Source: Paraphoma chrysanthemicola
Taxonomy: Eukaryota; Ascomycota; Dothideomycetes; Pleosporales; Phaeosphaeriaceae
Assembly (NCBI GenBank): GCA_020744225.1
Contig: JAGMWG010000022.1
Coordinates: 310,001 to 374,000, forward strand
DNA length: 64,000 nucleotides
Direction: 5' to 3'
Made by a program: the position numbers and the translations under genes
The notes under the pieces: generated by a model
The model's input: only the letters and a program-made list of their open reading frames with translations
The model's database searches: none
What the model was told of the DNA's origin: nothing
Shown here: positions 11,841 to 21,125 of the stretch, piece after piece
Numbering within the stretch: the stretch's first letter is position 1
How the letters are laid out: every line of letters starts with the position of its first letter

Positions 11841-12388
11841 CCTTGGTGCTCTCGAGCTCAGGGAGTGCAACTGCAGTAGCTGTGTTGTCAAATTAGATGA
11901 GATTGAAGCTGCTCTGACTCGAGATGCGATAGTAGGAAAAGTGCTATCATTCACCGTCTTCACAAAAGTCCTTATAACAAGCACCAAGTCCATCAGGCCA
12001 CACAGTCTCCAGCATACGCGCCATCATTCCGACCACAGGGTGAGCGCAATCGCAAACGGCCCGATTATCAGAAGCTAATACGAGTCGTTCTTGGCGTGTG
12101 TAGAGGTTTTATGACTAGTGTTGGCATTCGGTGGTCATTTTCGGTGCATCAAATGTTCGGTCCGAACGTACGCAGCGTCGCGCAAAGCGCAGAGCAGAAG
12201 CGACCACCACCTCTCTTTTAATATAAATAATTACTCCACAGCAGCGGCCACACTATCTCACTAGTATTCTAGAGTACTAAGATCCTCGTTGTCACATCGA
12301 CCCGCACCTTACTTCTACTCTTCATGATATCCAGCTCCTTCATTGCAAATCATAGAATTCGCTGTTTCAAAGTCCCCTCGTATCGCCC
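11841..12388. promoter_or_regulatory. Divergent promoter of hydrolase and cupin genes with perfect CGG palindrome
   Basis: A perfect 13-bp inverted repeat GTTCGGTCCGAAC lies at 12155-12167 (CGG-T-CCG core). Two more TTCGGT half-sites precede it at 12127-12132 and 12140-12145. A TATA-like TATAAATAA lies at 12222-12230, about 160 bp before the cupin start. The palindrome is the kind bound by Zn2Cys6 dimers and matches sites in the regulator-1/MFS promoter. Confidence 0.5.
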
Positions 12389-12967
12389 ATGGCGATTCCA
12401 GAGAAATCACAGCTCAATGACCCATTGCCGCGGCCCCAGCGATTTGTTACTTCGCACAATAGCCTAGGCAAAGCCATTTTTTCAGCCCACTTACCCGACA
12501 CTGTGGACTTCTGGGCAGTTGGCCCTAAGCACGAACCAGCAGGATTCGGCCTCGCTTACGCCACTTCGACCTTCCCAATCCCACTTTGCAACGACGAAGA
12601 TCTCCAAGATATGAAGACCATATATGCGGACCGGAAAAACAGTGGCTTGGTCAGGCGTGGTGGAAGCGTGTTAAGATATGTGGACTATCCGCCCTACGCA
12701 AGCTCGCCGATGCACCGTACAGTCAGTTGTGATTATGGTATCGTTATATCAGGATATATGGATTGCGTGCTAGATTCTGGGGAGTCAAGAAGTCTCAAAA
12801 TTGGGGACGTGGTGGTGCAACGAGGCACGATGCATCAATGGATCAACCGAGGTGAGACGTGGGCAAGGATGTTATATGTTCTACTTGATGCTACTACTAT
12901 GAAGTTCAATGGGAAAGAACTTACAGAGGATTTAGGTGGAATGGAGAATGTTGCAGAGTCTAGCTAG
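12389..12967 (+). CDS. Cupin-domain protein
   Basis: This intronless 192-residue protein has one cupin_2 barrel at about residues 105-180. Motif 1 reads SPMHRTVSCDYGIVISG and motif 2 GDVVVQRGTMHQWIN. The metal ligands are only partly kept: motif 1 has one His and an Asp in place of the usual H-x-H...E set, and motif 2 keeps its His. This variant is common in fungal secondary and catabolic gene clusters, where its reaction is mostly unknown. It is divergent from the fumarylacetoacetase-family gene under a shared promoter, so the two probably act in one pathway. It could be an isomerase, a decarboxylase or a non-catalytic ligand binder. Confidence 0.85.
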   Translation: MAIPEKSQLNDPLPRPQRFVTSHNSLGKAIFSAHLPDTVDFWAVGPKHEPAGFGLAYATSTFPIPLCNDEDLQDMKTIYADRKNSGLVRRGGSVLRYVDYPPYASSPMHRTVSCDYGIVISGYMDCVLDSGESRSLKIGDVVVQRGTMHQWINRGETWARMLYVLLDATTMKFNGKELTEDLGGMENVAESS

Positions 12968-13688
12968 ATAGCTTAAAGCAGAGATGTACTTATATTTAAG
13001 CCTAGCTTTGTACGTAATATCGCGGACAGGTACTTAAAATAAGCTCGTAAGAAGTACTTGGGCCTTGCGAAATTCTTATTTACTACTTCTACGAGCTTTC
13101 TTTAAGCGGGAAGCTGCTGTAGATACCTAAGCAGCTACCTCCGCTACGGTAGTGAGGTACTCTTTAGTACTACCTTGCTAGATCTAGTTTATTGTGCGCA
13201 ATTCCTGCTAAGCAATAACTATTTATTGCTCTTTAAGCTCGCGGATGGGTACTATAGGTAGAGCTAGCCCTGTTGCCCTTTGGCCTTTTGATAATTATCC
13301 TCTGTAAACACGTCGAAAAAGGCGTGTCTGATGGCTGGCATAAAGACTTCCTAGTCAATTTGAATGACGCGTCAGCAAGCCAAGTCTTGAACGCGTTGGG
13401 AGTACTTGCGCTTCACCGGCGAGAAGCAGTCTACTTGTGAGCTGGAGGATGTGCGATGAACGGGGTCGTATTCTACAGACGCAGCCAAGTCTAGTTTGTC
13501 GCATTTGACGATTTCAGCTTCAAAGAATGCGTATACTTTGATGATTCTTCTGATTGCAGCTTCACACATTGCATAGGGCATGGCATAGGCTATTACTTGA
13601 CAAAGTGGCAGATGGGCGCCGCCTGCCGAGCGGACCGGGCCCACAAGTCCGGGGCGAGGCTCATACCTACGAACCACCGTGCCACCAT
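12968..13688. other. TA-rich region, possible decayed repeat
   Basis: From about 12970 to 13300 the composition shifts sharply to TA-rich sequence with many TTAAGC, AGCTA and TACTT words, unlike the genes on both sides. No frame stays open. This is what a repeat-induced-point-mutated transposon fragment looks like in ascomycetes, but I found no terminal repeats or recognisable transposase. From 13300 to 13688 is 3' UTR-like sequence of the sugar porter. Confidence 0.3.
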
Positions 13689-15640
13689 TCAAATGACAAC
13701 ACCACCTTCAGCTTCTCTATCGAGCTTAGCCTTCTCGATCTTCGCTTTCTGGATATCCAGCGACATCTTCACAGGCGCCACGCCCGGCGTCTCGAACACG
13801 GCATCAATTTCTTCCAAAGAGAGCTTGCTGGTTTCAGGAAAGACAAAATACGATGCTAAGTCGCGTCAGTGGTCACATCTTCCTTTAGCAGAATTGGGGC
13901 ACTTACCGACTAGCTGAAGCACGTTGTATACGATGTACACACACCAGATCTTGTAGCCTACCTTGGAAATGCCAATGGAGATTCCGTACGCTTCGATTGC
14001 TCCGCAAGCACCTTGGATGATGCCATACAAGCCCATGCCTTTGGCACGAAGTGGCAGCGACAGAATCTCGACTGGATAAAGGTTGTGCCTCACCCGAAGA
14101 TTAGCTGGGGCCCAATGGCATTGTGTCGGGTACGAGCTTACATTGTCGCGATAAAGGTTGCGCTGATGACCTGGAACATAAACATCCACATGATTGTAAG
14201 TGCGCTTGGGAAAGTCAGCTGAGCATGCGCTAGGGTGATGTCCTGATACTGACCTCGTAGCGTTTGAAGGCTTTAGACTGTACTGCCAGGAAGTTATCGT
14301 GGCAGCAGTCTGCATGCATATGATGCCAATCAAACCGGCGAAAATGAGCGTTCTGCGCTTGAATAGGTCCACAAACCAACCACCGATTGCGGTGAAAACG
14401 AAATATGTCGCAGTCAAGCCCAGATTAACACCAAGTTGTGTTATTGGTTTTGTAACCTAGTGTCGTCAGTTTGCATTTCACGACTTCCGCGAAGCAAAAC
14501 TTACACCAACTGTCTTGAGCGCAGGTGTGAGGTAGTATGAGACAATGCCACCTCCGTTCCAAGACTGGAACATCGAGTAAAGCACGAGGACAAACAGTCG
14601 ATACCGTACCGTCTTGGTCACGAAGACTGCGAAGTTCCACGACTGCTTGAAACCTGTGCGAGAGGTTTCCAGAGACTCTTCGATCTGGGAGACGACCATA
14701 TTCACAATGGGCTCCTCAACCGAGCCAGAGGTTGTTTGATATTTCGCAATCATCTGTCTCGCTTCTTCGCGCTTGCCCCTGAGCATCATATATCGAGGCG
14801 ACTCCGGTGTGATGAAGTAAATCAGCGAACAAACAATGAATGGGAAGAACGTCTGTAAGAGCAACGGAAGACGCCACGACCAGTTGTTGTGCTCCGCCAT
14901 CGCTGTCGTTCCAATCATGCCCGCGTTCATGGCCACGCTGCCAATCTGGAAACAGGCTCCGAAAAGGCCCACGATACGGCCACGAAGATGGACTGGAGCG
15001 ACTTCGGCGATATACTGCGGCGACGACATCAATGCTGAACCGAATCCAAGGAAGAAGCGACCCGCCATGAAGCAAGACAGGTTCGGGGCTAGAGCTTGCA
15101 TAAGTGCAGCGACTATCACCAGAGCGTTTCCAAGGAAGTTGACACCACGACGACCGATCTTATCGTTCAATGCAAGGAATGGAGCACCAATAACAGTACC
15201 GATTCTCATCAGGGCTGTGACGTGAGCGAATTGGACTTGAAGAATTAGCATACAGCCACTCCAGATTCACACGCTCGCTTACCGCCATCGATATCGATGT
15301 TGAAGTAATTGTGCCAGGCCGGATAGGCATTGATACCGCCTGAGTTCGCGCAAGAGTCAGATCAAAACTCCAATAACATCAGCAATACTTCACAATGATT
15401 CAACTTACTGATGACAGCCCAATCAACGCCATAACCCGCTTGGTTGCAGCCCTGCAAAAATATGATTAAGCATATGCGGAAGCCAGTCTTCGTCCAGAAC
15501 CTCGGCATCGCCTCACGCGAAATGCGTAGGAGATCCTCATCCGTGATACGCTGCACGACTATCTCCTCGGTGTGGAGCGCGGCGGCCTTTTCGTCTGTCA
15601 CATCGTTGTGGAACGATCGGACATTCTCCTGAGGAGCCAT
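13689..15640 (-). CDS. Sugar porter (MFS, SP family)
   Basis: Exons 15640-15409, 15339-15283, 15235-14505, 14456-14254, 14204-14142, 14088-13907 and 13855-13689 join in phase to give about 544 residues. Sugar-porter signatures are present: NDKIGRRGVNF after helix 2, VHLRGRIVGLFGACF after helix 4, PESPRYMMLRGKREEA in the central loop, PVEILSLPLRAKGMG in the second half, and the end motif FVFPETSKLSLEEIDAVFE. Twelve helices are expected. The N-terminal form (NAYPAWHNYF) and the PETSK ending resemble fungal lactose/cellodextrin-type permeases rather than hexose carriers, so import of a short oligosaccharide is plausible. It is divergent from the GH95 fucosidase, which supports that. Intron 4 is taken as 49 nt ending at the AAG before 14204, because a shorter choice breaks the frame. 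Confidence 0.88.
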
Positions 15641-16324
15641 GGCCGCTATGATGCTGTCTTCGCCAACGTATTTGCTGAGGTCTTGCAGCTATGAAAAAGT
15701 ACGCGAGACGAAACAAAATTGTCAGGGCGACAGGCGACCTTGAATACTGTCAAATCAACACGGGAAGAACGTGGTCACATTGATGATCCGATCTACGACC
15801 AAATACCCGGGATCTGCTACTCAAGGGATTTACGGCGGATGTAGAAGCAAAGTTTCGGATTGGCTAGAGCACCCGTAGGATTGATAGATCTCAACCACTC
15901 TTGCAGAGAACATCCTTCATCCTGCAATCCTCGTAGCATGCTTGAGGGCGGACAGTATTATTCCGTCCAAAGCAACTCGGTTGTAGCTTGTTATTTCAAG
16001 CTCATACCACCGGCGGGGCCACAACCCCATGGGGAAGCATGCACATCGACCGTCTAGTGCCTAAAGGATCTCAAGGGTAGGCCTGGTACGGATTAGTATG
16101 AGGAGGCTGGTGTTGACATCGCGTTCACCAGAAGTCGCGTTGTCGTTGCTGATCACTCATCCAGCAGAGTTATTCCGTCCAGACACGGCGTATTGCGGGC
16201 GCCTCACGCAAAAGCACTACATATATGCTGGAATTTCGAAGTCCAGAGCCAAACGAAGGATTCGACATTCTGCCAATTTACCCGGTGGTTGATCGCCCAC
16301 GGTCCGCACCTACACCTGCACCCC
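15641..16324. promoter_or_regulatory. Divergent promoter of sugar porter and GH95 fucosidase
   Basis: The 12-mer TTATTCCGTCCA occurs twice, at 15958-15969 and 16170-16181, on the same strand. It contains a CCG triplet, the reverse of a CGG half-site. No TATA box is obvious. A start upstream of 16325 would add an unconserved leader to the fucosidase, so I treat this whole stretch as regulatory. Confidence 0.4.
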
Positions 16325-18661
16325 ATGCTACGATACGCCTCTCCCGCAGATGATTGGAACGAAGCACTTCCGCTTGGCAACGGCCGCCTCGGCGCCATGG
16401 TCCATGGAGGGGTACACCAGGAAATACTGCGCTTGAATGAGGAGAGCGTGTGGTACGGAGGCCCGATGAACCGTACCCCTCATGGAGCAAAAGAGCACCT
16501 AGAGGATTTGAGGAAATTCATCCGCGCTGGAAACCATTCCGATGCGGAAGCCCTAGTCAAGAAGCACTTCCTGGCTACACCAAAGAGCGCAAGGCATTAC
16601 GAGCCGCTAGGCACTTGCACGATTGATTTCGAGTACCGCAGCGAACGCCCGCGTTCAACAGTCGCAGAAGACGTTGTGGCCCACTACGAACGGAGTCTGG
16701 ACTTGGGGCGGGCTGAGTCGATTGTACAGTACATTAGCAACGGGATAAAAGTGCGCCGCGAGACCATTGCGACGCATGCAGACAATGCTATATGCATTCG
16801 CATCATAGCTGATAGTCAGGTCAAGTTTACGATTAGCTTGACTCGCATGAGCGATGTTGCTTTCGAGGTCAATGAATTTCTAGATTCCATCGACGTGGTG
16901 GATCATCGCATTGTGCTTCATGCAACACCAGGAGGCAAGGGTAGCAATAGTCTTTGTCTTGTTGCAGGAGCGCAGGCTGATTGCGAAGGTCATGTCAGGA
17001 TCGTTGGGCGTGAGCTTGAAGTGACGGCGACGGAAGCCTTGGTGATTATCACTGCACAAACACAGTATAATCATGCAGATGTCCAGCAAGCTGCGATGTC
17101 TGATATGAATGCTTCGTTTGCTCATGGCTCAGCAAAGCTCTGGGAGAGGCATATTACTGACTGGCAGGCTCTGTACAATCGCATGAGCATTCAGCTGTAT
17201 CCCGATAGCACACAGCTTTTGACATCTGAGCGTCTCAAAAGCAAACCGGATCCTGGACTCATTGCCTTCTACCATGCGTATGCACGATACCTCCTGCTAT
17301 CTTGCAGTCGATCATATCCCAATGCTCTTCCAGCCAACCTTCAAGGCATATGGAATCCCACCTTTCAACCTCCTTGGGGATCGAAATTCACAATCAATAT
17401 CAACCTTCAGATGAACTACTGGGGCGCACATACGTCCAACCTCTCAGAATGCGAACTTTCGCTCTTCGAATTATTGGAGCGCATGGCTGTCCGAGGTCAG
17501 CGAACAGCAGCAGAAGTTTATGGTTGCCGCGGATGGTGCGCACATCACTGTACGGATATATTTGCGGATACAGAGACGCAGGATCGCTGGATGCCTTCGA
17601 CTCTTTGGCCGCTGGGTGGTGCGTGGTTGTGTATTCATGTTTGGGAACACTACCTGTTCACTGGCGACGAGGGACTTCTCTCACGTTTATCAAAGACCTT
17701 GAAAGGCTGCGTAGATTTCCTGCTCGATTTTCTCATACTGGATGCAAGCGGCCAGTATCTTGTGGTCAACCCTTCTCTTTCGCCCGAGAACACATTCATC
17801 CACAATGAAAGCGGAGAGAAAGGTGTGTTTTGCGAAGGCTCGACAATGGACCAAGAGATTGTTCGACAGGTTTTCACACAATTTCTACTTATCGCGTTTA
17901 CACTCCAAGACACCTCCCAGAGTGATCGCATTGAAGCTGTACGATTAGCATTGCTGAAGATACCTCCCATTGCGATCAGCGCGAAGACTGGTACCATTCA
18001 AGAATGGGGTCTCGAAGATCACGACGAGACCGAACTCGGCCATCGTCATATTTCACACCTGTACGCCCTTCATCCAGGCAACGCCATAACCACATCATCT
18101 GACCCCTCGCTGGTGGAAGCAGCTACTAAAACTTTGCTTCGGCGTCTCGAGCACGGAGGCGGGCATACTGGATGGTCAAGAGCCTGGCTTATCAACCTTT
18201 GGGCCCGACTTCGACAACCTGAACAATGTGGAAAGAATATTGAGGCGTTGTTGAAGGATAGTACGTTACCGAATATGCTCGATAATCATCCGCCTTTCCA
18301 GATCGATGGGAATTTTGGAGGGGCAGCTGGGATTGCTGAATGTTTGGTACAATCGCATGAAGAAGAACAACTGGAAGGTAATGATTATTCGACTAGAGTT
18401 ATAAGATTGCTTCCGTCGTGTCCTGTAGAGTGGGAGAAGGGTAAAGTTCGGGGTGTGAGATGTCGCGGCGGATTTGAAATTGAGTTCGAGTGGGACGAAG
18501 GGAGAATTCAAGACCCGGTCTTGGTCAAATCGTTACGGGGAAAGGAAGCGGTTCTGGTGTTTCACTCTGTCGGCTCTGATGCGTCTGATGGGGGTGTTCG
18601 AGTCCGTCTTCCTGCGGTGGAAGGTAGTCACCGCATCAGTCCGAATGGCCCCCAAGCTTGA
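16325..18661 (+). CDS. GH95 alpha-L-fucosidase, intracellular form
   Basis: This intronless 778-residue protein belongs to glycoside hydrolase family 95, inverting alpha-1,2-L-fucosidases that release fucose from xyloglucan side chains and fucosyl-oligosaccharides. The conserved start of the family, EALPLGNGRLGAMVHGG, lies only 11 residues after the ATG at 16325. The frame is open back to 16193, but that leader is not family-like. Active-site regions are visible: INLQMNYW holds the two Asn of the unusual Asn/Asp base pair, EGSTMDQEIV holds the acid Glu, and QIDGNFGGAAG holds the Asp that activates the Asn. No signal peptide or membrane segment is seen, so it probably acts inside the cell on imported oligosaccharides. 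It shares a promoter with a sugar porter and is followed by a GH1 enzyme. Confidence 0.9.
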   Translation: MLRYASPADDWNEALPLGNGRLGAMVHGGVHQEILRLNEESVWYGGPMNRTPHGAKEHLEDLRKFIRAGNHSDAEALVKKHFLATPKSARHYEPLGTCTIDFEYRSERPRSTVAEDVVAHYERSLDLGRAESIVQYISNGIKVRRETIATHADNAICIRIIADSQVKFTISLTRMSDVAFEVNEFLDSIDVVDHRIVLHATPGGKGSNSLCLVAGAQADCEGHVRIVGRELEVTATEALVIITAQTQYNHADVQQAAMSDMNASFAHGSAKLWERHITDWQALYNRMSIQLYPDSTQLLTSERLKSKPDPGLIAFYHAYARYLLLSCSRSYPNALPANLQGIWNPTFQPPWGSKFTININLQMNYWGAHTSNLSECELSLFELLERMAVRGQRTAAEVYGCRGWCAHHCTDIFADTETQDRWMPSTLWPLGGAWLCIHVWEHYLFTGDEGLLSRLSKTLKGCVDFLLDFLILDASGQYLVVNPSLSPENTFIHNESGEKGVFCEGSTMDQEIVRQVFTQFLLIAFTLQDTSQSDRIEAVRLALLKIPPIAISAKTGTIQEWGLEDHDETELGHRHISHLYALHPGNAITTSSDPSLVEAATKTLLRRLEHGGGHTGWSRAWLINLWARLRQPEQCGKNIEALLKDSTLPNMLDNHPPFQIDGNFGGAAGIAECLVQSHEEEQLEGNDYSTRVIRLLPSCPVEWEKGKVRGVRCRGGFEIEFEWDEGRIQDPVLVKSLRGKEAVLVFHSVGSDASDGGVRVRLPAVEGSHRISPNGPQA

Positions 18662-19225
18662 TGTTACTCAAAGAAGAAGGTGCATAGAAGCGCTGCAAAT
18701 TGACACATGAGAGAGTACCTTTGAGTCCGCGGTCTTCGTTGATCATGAACGTTCTTTGATTGGAAGGTTTGCAGGCATAATCAGACGCAAGCATGGTACC
18801 GAGATCACAATCTGGTAGCGGGATCTCTGCAGGATGAGCCCTGGTCTCCTCCTGGAGAAAGACTCATGACGGTTAGGATGATCGACCGCCTGCGTGCTTA
18901 CTTCGGTGACTTTCAATCCGGACTTCAATCTTTTCATTTCCACCAATGGCAACGTACCAGCGCACTAGGACAACGACAGCTCGTAACATTGGTCCGTTGC
19001 GTCCACACGTCTTACTTTCACGTTAATCGAAAAACTCCGGGAAGAATGCAGGTAGGCGGCTGCAATGCCGTATTGATCAATTCGGGTCACCTGGCGCTGT
19101 TGAAGTAGCTGCTTTTATCCGATGAAAGCTCCGCGACACGAGAACCTTACCGAACAATCTACAAGACGAGAAAAGTAAATCAACCACTTTGTAGTGAGAA
19201 ATAATAGATTACACATCAGTCAAAG
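18662..19225. other. Intergenic region upstream of the GH1 gene
   Basis: This is a 3' UTR of the fucosidase followed by the promoter of the GH1 gene, both on the plus strand. A CCGCGG word occurs near 18727. No copy of the TTATTCCGTCCA or CGG-N-CCG motifs was found. No gene is supported. Confidence 0.4.
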
Positions 19226-20704
19226 ATGGCTTGGACTCATACTTTCGACACTTCGCCGGACGCTGATCTCAAAGGCATCCTCAGAAAGGATTTCCACTGG
19301 GGCTATGCGACAGCAGCCGCACAAGTCGAAGGAGCTTGGAATTCAGACGGTAAAGGCCCATCGATATGGGACAAATTATGCCATACTCCAGGTAAAGTTA
19401 AAGATGGAAGCACCAACGAAGACGCAACAAGGGCGTACGACCTATACAAAGAAGACGTTGCCCTCATGAAATCCTATGGCGTCACAGCATACCGCTTTTC
19501 CTTAGCATGGTCACGCATCATACCTCTAGGCGGTTCTGAGGACCCCGTCAACGAGCAAGGAATCGACTACTACAACCGCCTGATCGATGAGCTATTGGCC
19601 GCCAATATCACCCCCTTCGTGACGCTCTTTCACTGGGACACACCTCAAACTCTTGAAGACCGCTATGACGGCATGCTCAACCAAGAACGCTACACGCCCG
19701 ATTTCCTCCGCTATGCACGCATCTGCTTCGAGCGCTTCGGCGACCGCGTGAAACATTGGATCACGTATAATGAACCTGGCGTATACACGCTCGCTGGGTA
19801 CGCAGGTGGCATGCATGCGCCTGGTCGTTCATCTTATCGCGATCGTAACGAAGAAGGTGATTCATCGACGGAGCCTTTCATTGTCGCGCACACGGAACTC
19901 GTATCACATGCTCGCGCCGTCAAGATCTACCGTGAAGAGTTCAAGCCTTCGCAGAAAGGTGTCATCGGCATCACGCTACATGGGAACAATTCCGAACCAT
20001 GGGATGTGAATGACCCGTTGGATGTCGAGGCCGCTGAACGCGCCCGGCAATTTGAAATTGCATGGTTTGCGGACCCGATTTACGGCTCGGGCGAGTATCC
20101 GGCATGTATGCGCGCGCAACTTGGCGATAGGTTACCGCACTTTACGCCCGAAGAAAAGGAGTTAGTGCAAGGCAGTAGCGACTTCTACGGTATGAATACG
20201 TACACGACGTTCTTCGTGAAGCACAGAAGCGAAGAGCCGGATGTGAACGACCACAAAGGCAATATCGAGAAGTGCGATGCGAATAGCGAGGGGAAGTCAA
20301 GAGGGCCAGAGTCAGACACATACTGGTTGCGCACGGCGCCTGAGGGATTTGGCAAGTTGCTCAGGTGGGTGTGGGATAGATATCATGTGCCTATTTACAT
20401 GACAGAAAACGGCACGACAGCGAAGGGTGAGGTAGCGCCAACCCCGGATGTGTTGGATGATACATTCCGCGTGGAGTTTTTCAATGGGTATTTGCGTGAG
20501 CTTGCAAGAGCAGCGCGTGATGGAGTCGACATCAGGAGTTATTTTGGGTGGACGTTCACGGATAATTGGGAGTGGGCGGCGGGGTATACGGATCGGTTTG
20601 GGGTGACATTTGTGGATTTTGAGAGCGTGGAGAAGACGAGGTATCCGAAGCGGTCGGCGTACTTCCTGAAGGACTATTTCAAGCACTTGATTAGGGAGAA
20701 TTAG
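19226..20704 (+). CDS. GH1 beta-glucosidase, intracellular form
   Basis: This intronless 492-residue protein is a family 1 glycoside hydrolase, a retaining beta-glucosidase or beta-galactosidase. The N-terminal signature FHWGYATAAAQVEGAW is present. The acid/base Glu is E183 in ITYNEPGVY, and the nucleophile is E394 in YMTENGT. The aglycone-site Trp/Glu set appears in the FTDNWEWAAGY block near the end. The start ATG has a good context (CAAAGATGG), and the protein begins directly with the catalytic barrel, so there is no secretion signal. It probably removes beta-linked glucose or galactose from oligosaccharides inside the cell, next to the fucosidase. Part of its 3' end is repeated at about 25.07-25.16 kb. 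Confidence 0.92.
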   Translation: MAWTHTFDTSPDADLKGILRKDFHWGYATAAAQVEGAWNSDGKGPSIWDKLCHTPGKVKDGSTNEDATRAYDLYKEDVALMKSYGVTAYRFSLAWSRIIPLGGSEDPVNEQGIDYYNRLIDELLAANITPFVTLFHWDTPQTLEDRYDGMLNQERYTPDFLRYARICFERFGDRVKHWITYNEPGVYTLAGYAGGMHAPGRSSYRDRNEEGDSSTEPFIVAHTELVSHARAVKIYREEFKPSQKGVIGITLHGNNSEPWDVNDPLDVEAAERARQFEIAWFADPIYGSGEYPACMRAQLGDRLPHFTPEEKELVQGSSDFYGMNTYTTFFVKHRSEEPDVNDHKGNIEKCDANSEGKSRGPESDTYWLRTAPEGFGKLLRWVWDRYHVPIYMTENGTTAKGEVAPTPDVLDDTFRVEFFNGYLRELARAARDGVDIRSYFGWTFTDNWEWAAGYTDRFGVTFVDFESVEKTRYPKRSAYFLKDYFKHLIREN

Positions 20705-21125
20705 GGGTTGGTGATCGAGGGTATAAGGCGAGAGTGCGGAGTGAGGCTCAGTGATGGGAGAGTCGCATCATTGAAATGAACAACAGCCAAAACAGCAGAG
20801 TGCAAGCGATGTGTCTCTCTGACTTCTCCCGCTAACCTGTGCAGCTGATTCGAATGATAGCAGGAGTCATTACAGCAACGCCAACTCACAAGGAGGCGAG
20901 CAAGGCCGTACAAGCTTACCACCATGCTTCTGTACTCAATCCCAAGCGCCTGCTTGTGCAGAGCCATGCGCTTACAATCCATGAAGTTGCAACACGTGAT
21001 CAGACCGGGGTGTTCTATGGCATCCAGGAATATGGTTTCGGAATATTCTTTGCTAGTTTTGAGTGGTAGAACATTGTTGCAAAGTTTCCTAAGTCACTGG
21101 AAGTCGGGAAATACTCTGGATTTCT
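20705..21125. other. Region between convergent GH1 and regulator 2, with possible GH20 relic
   Basis: The stretch around 20930-21045, plus strand, reads in one frame as ...HALTIHEVATRDQTGVFYGIQ, which resembles the GH20 N-terminal (chitobiase-like) domain edge where A-G-x-F-Y-G-x-Q is typical. No start, no downstream catalytic domain and no splice path are visible. It may be a relic or chance. The remainder is 3' UTR. Confidence 0.25.

Noticed and set aside
16193..16324. 44-residue N-terminal extension of the GH95 gene
   Set aside because: The extension is not hydrophobic like a signal peptide and precedes the conserved family start; the ATG at 16325 fits better.
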